Shown here: piece by piece, positions 37,996 to 48,300 of the stretch
How the letters are laid out: each line of letters begins with the position of its first letter
How positions within the stretch are numbered: position 1 is the stretch's first letter
DNA from: Plazaster borealis
Taxonomy: Eukaryota; Echinodermata; Asteroidea; Forcipulatida; Labidiasteridae
NCBI GenBank assembly: GCA_021014325.1
Contig: CM037472.1
Location: forward strand, 4,216,001 to 4,280,000
DNA: 64,000 bases
Direction: 5' to 3'
Made by a program: the position numbers and the translations under genes
The notes under the pieces: model-generated
The model's database searches: none
What the model saw: the letters and a program-made list of their open reading frames with translations, nothing else
Told to the model about the DNA's origin: nothing

Positions 37996-40540
37996 AATCG
38001 TAACAAACCATCGCACGCAGTGTTTAAGCACGGGGAGCTCAATGGGATTGTCGTAGTTTTCCAGTAGGTTGCTTGAAAACATCGAAGAAAAGCTCTGTTT
38101 TAACCATCACCAACTGACTTTTTAACCTACCAACTTGATCAATACACGAACTTGGTTATTTTCAGAGACCGGAGCCATGGGACATATAAAGTTACAGTAC
38201 ACAACGATTCCCTATACCGATTGCTTTCTCTCGTTGGCTACTGTCGTAAATAGTTATATTTAGTCCCGCACCCCCATCAACACATCATTAATTTTCTGCA
38301 GACTGTCTGGGCGGAGCCGGTGCTTGGGCACTCCTCTGGCTTCTGCCTCGGTCCGTCTGTCCTTTCCGTCCGTCCCTCCTGGCCCTCCCGCGGTTTTTCT
38401 TTGCCCCTTCCTCTGTTTTTTCTCTTCTCCCCCCGCCCCTTTCTAAAAAGACCTATACTTGTCGCATCAAACTTTGTTTTTTTTTTAAGCTTGCACTTCA
38501 TTATGATTCTCACTCGTTACGGGAGAATCTTCATATAAACCATAACAAATTCATATAAGCCTTTTGAACACCTTGAGTGCGTATAAGCCGGTCTTGACTA
38601 ACTATTTTCTTTGTGTCGTAAAACGTTAACGCTTGTTGTACAGTTCAATGCTGTTTAGCATTTGGGTTCTATTAGTGTACAGTGTACGACTCTGAAGCAC
38701 ACAAAATTACAGGTTCAAGAGAAACAAATACTTGTCTAGTGTTCTAAGACTTTAATTCTCTCACGTGACTACTACTAACGGAACAGATATAAAACAGACT
38801 CCAAAACAGACCCCTGTAAATAAAGAGTAAATAGAAAACAAGGGTTTAGAATACACACATTAAATTATCATAAAAACTGAGCTACACACAGTACACTGTA
38901 GTTCAGAGGTCACTTTGAGAATAACCTTCATTGAGAATCAAAACAACTCATAAAGCTGTCATTCTTACATAATGAATGATAAATTACTAGCAAAACTTGG
39001 AAAGTTAGACCTTTGTCCTTGTCCTCAGTACCAGGACTCACACATGGATTTATACAGTCATAACAAAGCCCAGTAAGGCCTTGTGTCGCCATGGTTACAC
39101 TTTTTGGACTAGGGTGTAGTGTGCTACAACCAATATAAACAACATTCTAACCACAACATAAGGTAATTTGATTCAACAAATCAAAATCAAAACCATTTCT
39201 CTCAAAATAGAGTTTAACTGTAAAACACCTTAGAAAATACTCTAGGTTACTGAAAGTGCACAACAAAATATGAATAATCAAATAAACTGAACAAGTTACA
39301 AGCTAACCTGAACACTCTCAGCAACAACTTTAACTCTTCCTACATGAACACTCCCATCAGCATCATGCTCTGGCTATAAGCTATAATTTATAATAAACAA
39401 GGAACATCTTATTAGTTAAACACAGCATTGGACATCTTAATTCATTTAACCTCATAGCAGATTAATTTAGCATTTCCACTGAAATGGAACCAAACAGATC
39501 AATTTAGTTTGACTTCAGGAACATAGTTATAATTCTTTGGGATTAAACTATGAATAAAAAAAAGGTTCTTTTGAAACATACTCGAAAAGATAAGTGCTCT
39601 GACTGTAAAACAAATGCCATGAAGTAAATCACTAATAGAATGATGTTAAACCTTTTAACTTGTGACTCAATTAAATATAATAACAGATTAAAACAAGAAA
39701 ATTGTCACAACTACAAATCTAACTTAAATATCAAAGATCAAAACTCACCCTGAGATGTGGCTATGAAGATTGCTCTATCTCTACGCTCAGATGTAGCAAT
39801 TGATGCAAAAGGCTCACCAATTCAGAATGACTTTTGACTCTCTGTGCAACACCTTATAAACCCTAACTATCTGCTGGTCAACGACGCCAGACCAATCTCT
39901 GATTGGTTAATTACCGAAGAACGTTGAATATTTATAATGTCTAAAGTTGTCTCAAATGTTGCCATTGGTCAATCCGTAATGTATTTTGCATAGATCACCA
40001 ATTCTGGGGTTGTGTAACTGAAGATTTTGCTGACTGGGGAAAATCTCTCAGGAGCTCAATTTGACCTTAAGAGTTGATTGTTTCATCCTTCAAGGGGCAC
40101 TAAACTATGCAATCCAACCCAAAAATAACTGTGAAGGCTGTGGGAAAGTTCCCTTAAAACAATGAAATACAGGGGAATTATGAAGGACTGCATGGCTCAT
40201 CATCTTAAGATTATTTACTTTGGTCAGCAATTCTGTGAACAATTTAGGCTTTCTATTAAACATATTAAAGGAGGGCAATTTCTATTTCCCGACATTTGCA
40301 TGTCCACTAAAAATCCCTCGTAAAATATAATGCCTATATCGAATATCATAAACAAAAATTTGTGGCTACATGATGATCTCATCCTCTGATTTGCTTGAAC
40401 ACAGCTACATGTATCATTTCACTCTTCTTTATAAACAAAACTTCCACAGGATCGTTTGTGTGCCACTTTTTTTCGGAGCTTTATCAAACCATTTCGACAA
40501 CGTTTGAAAATTGCTAAGCTGGCCACACTTCCGTCTTTTT
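37996..40540. other. Unassigned interval (within the putative first BHMT intron)
   Basis: About 2.5 kb without a supported exon. It is mostly AT-rich unique sequence, with a C/T-rich patch at 38,320-38,450 that yields frames on both strands but nothing recognisable. Confidence 0.5.
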
Positions 40541-40547
40541 TGGCGGA

Positions 40548-40592
40548 TTTTGGCGCTATATAAGTTTGCGTTATTATTATTATTAATATTAT
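40548..40592 (+). mobile_element. SINE-type 3' tail
   Basis: GGCGCTATATAAGTTTGCG followed by a TTATTATTATTA run, the usual end of the tRNA-derived SINEs of this genome. The body is not recognisable. Confidence 0.5.
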
Positions 40593-40734
40593 ATTACTTC
40601 AGATGGATTTAGAAAAGTTAAAATCGTGTTGCAACTTGCAACCAACAAATGCAACATGAATCATGACCCCTTACAGCAGTGGTACTCTGATGCTGCCATG
40701 TTTTTCCATACACACCGCGCTGTTTGTTTACATT

Positions 40735-40790
40735 GTATACCCACTATGAGTCACGTGACGCCGGTCGCCGATTGTGTCTATTGGCATCGT
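40735..40790 (-). repeat. Dispersed repeat, copy 2
   Basis: Reverse-complement partner of 37,933-37,995 (shared TAGACACAATCGGCGAC and GTCACGTGAC). It abuts the truncated left end of the MITE at 40,791. Confidence 0.7.
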
Positions 40791-41134
40791 ACAATTGTCA
40801 AAGACCAGTTTTCTCATTTGGTGTATCCCAACATATGCATAAAATAACAAGCCTGTGAAAATTTGGGCTCAATTGGTCATCGAAGTTGCAAGAAAATGAT
40901 GAAAGAAAAAACACCCTTGTTGCACAAATTGGTGTAGATACGAATAAAAACTTCTTGCAAGAAGTTTTTATTATTTTCGTGAGAAATTACTTCTTTCTCA
41001 AAAACTACGTTACTTCAGAGCATAGAGCTCAGAGGGAGTCGTTTCTCACAATGTTTTAAACTATCAACAACTATCAACAGTCAGTTTTTATGCTAATATA
41101 TATTTTGAGTAATTACCAAACGTGTACAGTGCCT
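40791..41134 (+). mobile_element. TTAA MITE, left end truncated
   Basis: It matches the 30,231 and 54,512 copies from AATTGTCAAAGACCAG to CCAAACGTGTACAGTGCCT and is followed by TTAA (41,135-41,138). The left terminal repeat is missing, joined to the dispersed repeat that ends at 40,790. Confidence 0.85.
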
Positions 41135-41360
41135 TTAAACAAATTAAGTAAGGTTACCAACAAAATTAAGATGTCATCTGTATCCTGCTCATGTTTGCTA
41201 GCAGAAAATTGTTGAGCAATGTTTTCTGCTTAAGCAGCTCTATGAAGTTGGGCCCTCCTTGCTCTATGGGGATGCTTCAATATACGTCACACTTACCATC
41301 AGTGACTTCTTACCTTCTTATTTAATATTTAATGTCAATATTTGGTTAGAGTACAACAAT

Positions 41361-41580
41361 CTGGTTATTCACTATTCCCACAAAGTATAAGTGATGCCTG
41401 TGATGATTTTCTACAAGATTGTTATTTTTTGAAAGAGTTAGTTCCTTTTAAACCTAGCATTCGTAGTTACATGCCCAAAAAGGTCAACTTCAATTGAACT
41501 TGGCCCAATTTCACAATTTCACGTAGAGCAGTATATCTAAGGACAAAACAACTGTGCTTACCAAAATACCATTTATGTCA
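41361..41580. repeat. 220-bp direct repeat, copy A
   Basis: Identical base for base to 41,928-42,147. It begins CTGGTTATTCACTATTCCC and ends CCATTTATGTCA. The last 19 bases (CAAAATACCATTTATGTCA) are repeated once more immediately afterwards (41,581-41,599). Confidence 0.97.
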
Positions 41581-41927
41581 CAAAATACCATTTATGTCAT
41601 CTTCCAACTGGAAACGTGTATGGAAGATGCTGTTTAAGGATTGCACCGATTCCTGTGGGGCAAACCTTGCCCTAAGTAGCTGGGTTAGGTTTCCTAAGTC
41701 CCGCCTAACCTCTAGAGGTGAGCAAAGCACCTCCTCCCTGGCATCCCCACCTAAATGGTCAACTATTGTCTGAACTTGCTCCTGATGAGCCAGACCTAAT
41801 TGTCTACAGTACACCCCTACTTCCTCCAACCACTCGTTAAGTGACAGGTCGCCCGATTTTCGAGGGTGCCCATAAAACTTTTGAAGTCTGTTTGTTGGAC
41901 CAGGCTGGACCCTAATATTCTGAAAGG
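41581..41927 (-). pseudogene. Gag-like retroelement fragment
   Basis: The minus strand is open from about 41,920 to 41,578 and reads GPTNRLQKFYGHPRKSG, then LNEWLEEVGVYCRQ, LGGDAREEVLCSP and LLRARFAPQESVQSL. This resembles the capsid part of Ty3/gypsy-type Gag and related domesticated Gag proteins. There is no start in context, zinc knuckle, protease or reverse transcriptase. It lies exactly between the two 220-bp repeats. The short LTR-element reading is considered and rejected elsewhere in this report. Confidence 0.65.
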
Positions 41928-42147
41928 CTGGTTATTCACTATTCCCACAAAGTATAAGTGATGCCTGTGATGATTTTCTACAAGATTGTTATTTTTTGAA
42001 AGAGTTAGTTCCTTTTAAACCTAGCATTCGTAGTTACATGCCCAAAAAGGTCAACTTCAATTGAACTTGGCCCAATTTCACAATTTCACGTAGAGCAGTA
42101 TATCTAAGGACAAAACAACTGTGCTTACCAAAATACCATTTATGTCA
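41928..42147. repeat. 220-bp direct repeat, copy B
   Basis: Exact copy of 41,361-41,580. It is followed by GTCACACTTACCATCAGTGACT, a string also present upstream of copy A (41,285-41,306). The duplication is therefore part of a more complex rearrangement or an assembly artefact. Confidence 0.97.
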
Positions 42148-42357
42148 CACTTACCATCAGTGACTGTTTTCCTGCTTATTTTTGCTTAGCAGAAAGTTAT
42201 GGCAAAAGTTTCTGCTTAAGCAGCTCTGTAAATATATCTACAGGACTAAAACAAACACTGACTAGTCGGTGTGGAGTAAAACAAACAAAGGTAACATTTT
42301 AATTAATCCCAGATGCTGATATTACATCAAATAAACTTGTTTCTCTTCTTGATATAG

Positions 42358-45300
42358 AAAGGGCTTTTGGAACGTCTTCAAGATGGTGTTGTTATTGGTG
42401 ATGGAAGCTACGTCGTAAATTTAGAGAAGCGAGGTTATGTTACTGCTGGTATGTGGACCCCAGAGGCAGTCATCAAATATCCTGAAGCTGGTATGACAAA
42501 AGTTTTGTTGTATAACTGTAATATATTGAATAATTATTTGTTATATGACTGCCCCTGCCCTGGGCCCAATTTCATGAAGTTGTTTAGCAGAAAATTCTGC
42601 TCAGCAAATTTCTTTGCTAAGCAAGAAATGAGTGGGGTACCAGTCACAAGATGGTGCTCTCCTATAACGATAACAGACATTCCTGAAACCAATTCAACTC
42701 CTTAGGAGTATGCAGCACCTTATTAAAATTAGGCTAATGATTGGTTTGATCGCCAGCATATTGCGCCACATCACCTTGTAAACCATGGTGCTATGTAAAA
42801 GGAATAGGTCTCATAAGTGCAGTGGAATGTTGACATGTCTCCTCTCTATCTAATTTTTTAACAGGGCAGTTTTGTACATTTTTTTATGAGCATTGTTCGC
42901 TTTGTTTTTGTTTTTTTGTGATTGTTGTCTTCATGTTTTTTAAGGACCCCGATGGAAATAAGCCGTGTTTAATCAGCTTTTTGGGCTATCCTTGGCTTTA
43001 ATCTGTTAACTTGTATTGTATTTTCTATAATGCTTGATTTTAATGCCGAATAAAATAAAAATAAAAAATACTAATAATAATATTTCAAAAACAAAGCTCG
43101 GCATACCTTGCAGGAAAAAATACTGAGCACTTTGATACGCCCACCGGGTGTGATATTAAATCTCCACCCAGTCACAGGTAATGTGAATGAACAGCTTTTT
43201 CTCTTCAGTACGGCCTCTAATCCAAGTACCCATGGGGTGTCATGTGGCCGAGTGGTTTATAGAGCATCGAATTCAAATTCCGATGGTTAGGTCATCGGGG
43301 TGTGGGTTCCAATCCCTGTATCCTTGAGCAAGATACTTCACTATAATTGCTTCTCTTCACCCAGGGGTATAAATGGGTACCTGCGAGGGTAGAGGTTGAT
43401 ACCGAGTTTGAAAAGACTTTGGAGCGCCACGGCAGCCTGGGCTGTATACTCCCCAGGGAGCTGAGAAAGATTAAAGGAATGTTATTGGCCCAATGACCAG
43501 GGCACTAATGTAAAGCGCATTGATTCGTTATTGTAAAATGCGCTATAATAAGAACTAGTTATTATTATTATGTACTCCTGGATAATGAGAAGCAATTAAA
43601 GTTAAAGTTTCTTGATCATGGTCACAAATGACATGGACTGGGATTCGAACCGCACATTCTGACGACACATAAATCATACATAGTGTATCTCATGTACATG
43701 TATGCCCAATTGCTAAAAAGCTCAGCCAGGGTAACCTTTTGGGAAGGTTGTGCTCGGGTACGTCGCAGTATTGCAAGTTTTTAATTTTATGTATTTGTTT
43801 TTGTCTATTCAGTTCTTCAGCTTCATAGAGACTACCTACGAGCAGGCGCAGACATTCTCACAACATTCACTTTCTACTCGAATGATGAAAGATTCAAAGT
43901 GCTTGACGGTCAAACCAATGGAGCCCCAGGCCTGTGCGGGGTCATTCATGTAAGTGCTTTAAACTCTAGCCACAACACGCCATACATGTTAACTGCATGT
44001 AAAAAAAACTATGCGCCAATTCTATATGAGGAACTAGTTCATAGTGAACCACTGTTAATGGCAAACACTAGTTAAGGGGTGTTAATGAAGTGGTCAGACA
44101 ACAATTTGTTCATCCTTGAATTGAACTATATTTTGTCAGTGGACCAGTCAAAACTCCCTCCTATTAGTTCAGCTAGCTAGTTTGTTGTTAATGTTATTAT
44201 ACACTGCTACATGTAAACCACTGATTGTTTTACTTCAGATTGCAAGTCTTATGCAAATGACAATGTTGAAGGAAAACCTCAAAATAATGGACCAGTAAGA
44301 AAGCTGGTGGACTATTTAAATGACAAGCTTTCTTATCCTGCTAGCTGGTCGCAGTGTTAATAGAAAAACCCTGTTGACACAACTCATGTGACTTTTAGCC
44401 ATATTGTCCAATGCGAAGCAAAGGACTAGGACACTGTAAGGGTCAGACTTTTGGGACAAAAGTATTGCAACCAAGACACAAAGTAAACACTACAACTTAT
44501 GAAGACCCCTCAATAAACAATGCTATCTCCTGAAGACGAGCAGAGTAGACTGTTCGAAACGTTGAGACCACACCGGCTCTTTTCAGAGCCCACACTCCCA
44601 CAAAGAGATTTTACCCATGGTTGTACCCGCAAGTTTACTATTTATTTATAGTTACTTCTTATAATGCTATCAAAGTATACAAGCAAAAACATGAACATGC
44701 ACAAAGTCCCGCACAAAATGTAAACTGTTGTTTTCACTAAAATGTGACAAAATTTGATGAAAACTTCAGTTTGGTTGGATGGTGTCTTCAATGAAAACTA
44801 CAGGATGAGAATGAATTTAGTCTTCCCAAAACTGACGATACACAATCCAAAAAATTCAAGAGAAGCAACTGAATTGAGTGGTTTTTGTTTGTCTTCCAAC
44901 AGGCTCGTGATCTGAATATGAAAGCCTGCGACTTGGCCAGACAAGTAGCATCAGAAGGGGATGCTCTTGTGGCTGGTGGCTTCTCACCCGTCCGTCCATT
45001 CAGTGAGGACAAGAGCAAGGAACACATCCAGGCAGAATTCAAGAAGCAAGCCGATGTCTTCGAGGAGAAGAAAGTGGACTGTTTATTGGGAGAGGTAGGG
45101 GTTCAAAAGTCGTTTTGATTTACAGGGACATACATTACAAAAGTTGACTTTGACTCAAGATGTCAAGAAGTCAAGGGTTTTGCTACATCTCAATTTGATT
45201 AATCAAATTCAAAACCATGAATGTACACAGAATATCTGGACAAAATCTTTGTTAAAGGGTCTGTATACATTTGGTAATGACTCTGAAAATGAATGGCAAT

Positions 45301-48300
45301 AAAAACTTACTTGGTTAGAAGTACAGCAGCTTTGGATAGTATTAGGCATTTTGAGAAACTTTTCACTTCAAAGTACTGCGGTTATGGAAAAAGAGATCAC
45401 TTTTTATCCCAAAAAATTGAATTTAAGAAGCGTTACGGCCGTAACGCTTCTCAGAGTGTGTATTCCAATGCAGATTATTAATTCTGTGGGGACATAACCG
45501 CTCCAGATTTTCGACAATATCTCAGAAACGCTGTGAAATTTTCACAGGTTAGTTTTATGGTATATATCTACAACTATATAGGATTGAAACAAACAGTGGG
45601 TTCCAATTACCAAACATAAACAGCACCTTTAGGTTAGCAATAATCTGACAATCTCTACTTCTTACAAAGACCATGTCATTGGTAAAAATGTGTCACGTTT
45701 TATAGGTAGTGCCAAAGAAAGTGGGTTGAAATTTGTCCATTAACAAATAAGCCTGCCCCCAACCCGAATACCTTCATAAACAAATTTTTCAGCCACTACT
45801 TGGGTTGCCAACTACTTTTTTTTTAATCAGATGAGAATGTTGAAAAAAGAAATAGTAGAATGTTAAGGACTAACTTTAACTACCACAAGATTTGGGGGAC
45901 CGTTTTGCTCAAGTTTTTTGCTTAAAGTTTGATTGTATTTTGTGCGCTGCAGTTTTTCGGGACAGTGGTCGAGGCAGAGTGGGCGATTGAGGTCATGAAG
46001 ACATTGGACATTCCAATAGCTTGCTCCATGAGAGTACCTCCCTCTGGGGATGAGGATGGCATCTTGCCACAGGAGTGTGCTGTACGCATGGCAAAAGCAG
46101 GTATTTATTTATTTGCGCTTTTACTTAGGGTAATCCATAAAAGCTACTATCCTTAAGTGGCTTGTAAAAAGAATACACGGGAAGGCTTAAAAAGGGAAAA
46201 AGATAAGAAATTTAAAAAAACTTGTAGCATGATACTTGTTCCTTGGAAAAAAAGTAGGAACATTTTATTGAGTACAAGGGCTGACCTACATATACGCATG
46301 GTGTAGACTTTAATAGACATTTCAGGCTATTTAATCCCAGTTCAGATTTTTCCAAGGGCAAAAAAATCGGAAATCAGACTGAAGTAAGAAGAATATCATG
46401 CCTGAAAAAAAAACTTTAAATAAGCAGGTCAACAAGTATTTATGTACATTACTTGGCCGAACAACATCGAACGACCAAAGTCTACCAAACACTATTAAGC
46501 TTCATCTAACTGACAGTTGAAGTCAATACTGTACGACACCCACAATTATTACGAAATACAGAACAGAAACTTGAAACTCTAAAAGTCACCTTCGGCAATC
46601 TTTTGACATTCACATTTTCCAACATAGTTTTGCTGACTTCTAATCAACGGGGGGCACTTCAGATGAAATAATTTCGCAGGATGCTTACTGCCATTACCAA
46701 TCTTTATAACAAGTAGGATTTTAGAAAAAAAATTAGACAATATCTTTTCGGGTCATTACCAAAGTATGACCCTACCCAGGGCTCGAATTTAAGGAAAAAA
46801 CTTACAAGACCACAGGGCTTTTAGGTAACAGTATTTACTGGACCAGCATTTATTTTACAAGACCAGAATGTAATGAGAAGAACTTTCTACACAGTTTAAA
46901 ATTTACATGTAAACTGTTTTTATTTGAACAAGCACTAAAACAAAATCTCATTAATCTTGTCTTATGGTATTATTAGTATGCTTCAATACTCAACACAATT
47001 GAAAGATATTTACAAATTAAAAGATATTTAGGTATTATTACACATTGAGGTACTGTTAGTCAATCGAAAAACACAAACCATCGGACTTGTCCGGTCCTGA
47101 GTTTACTGGCCCGAGGCTAAAATCACTGGCGTGGGGCCTACGGTCCAGTGTTAATTTCGAGCCTTGCTACCTTTAAGAACCCATGTTATGTCCCTTGATT
47201 AGGTGCTGATGTTGTTGGAGTTAACTGCATGTATGACCCTACCATTACACTGAAGACCCTTGATCTGATGAAACGGGGGTTAGAGGAGGCAGGAATTAAG
47301 GCATACCTCATGGCTCAGCCTCTTGGATATCATACTCAGGAGATTGAGAATGACCCTAGAGGGTACATAGCCCTCCCAGAGTTCCCATTCGGTGAGTCAC
47401 ATCTTTTTAACCACTTCACATCGAATGATGTGTATACAGTCAACCCTCGTTATTAAGAACACTGTTATAAAGAGGTTCTGCTTATAAAGAGTACATTCTG
47501 AAGTCCTTAAATTTCATTTCTGCTTTGTGTTTTTATGTTATGCTGTCCTCTTATAACAACGTTTCTGTTATAAAGAGGTGATTTGGCCAGTCCCAGCGAT
47601 CTTGTTATAACAAGAGTCGACTGTACATGCCAACTTTTTCTAAACTGGCTTACGGCGGATGTATTTGAATGCCCAGAACAAATTTGGAGAGCCCTCCTAT
47701 TTTTTGCATTTTTTGAATTCACCTTGTAATTTCCCTTTATTTCTTTGTCCTTTTGTTATACAAATGTGGCTTACAATGGTGGACCGCCTGCCACCATTGT
47801 TTTAGCATATTGGGAAGAAAGTTTGAGCGTTCCAAGATTCAAGCATACTAATTATAAGACGGATTATCGGCTGTGGCTAACGGCAGTGAACATCTACTTG
47901 TATTTTCTCAGAAGAGAATAACAAAGCCCGGTGGTTGTAAGATTACAAGAACCTCAGCATTCTTTGTTTATTAATCACAGACAAATGTCACCAGCAGAGG
48001 GCGCAATTGCAGCATATGCACAACAAAAAACAACATCACTCACAACAGGTACATCTTGGTGCACAGGCGAGCAGATCAATGCGTTCAAAGCACAGTTATG
48101 TGAACTAATAATTGATTTGATGATCAATCTAAATTCAATAGCTGATTCACAATCTAATCAATAATTGATCGTGTAATCTCACAATACTTTTGTATTAGCT
48201 ATGGAACCTCGCTTACTGACACGTATGGATGTCCACACATTCACAAGAAAGGCTTATGAGCTTGGAGTTAAATATATCGGTGGTTGCTGTGGCTATGAGC

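Noticed and set aside
41361..42147. The 220-bp repeats as LTRs of a short retrotransposon
   Set aside because: They can be read as TG...CA, but no primer-binding site, purine tract or 5-bp target duplication is visible, and the interior is only 347 bp. I prefer a duplication event, though this is not settled.
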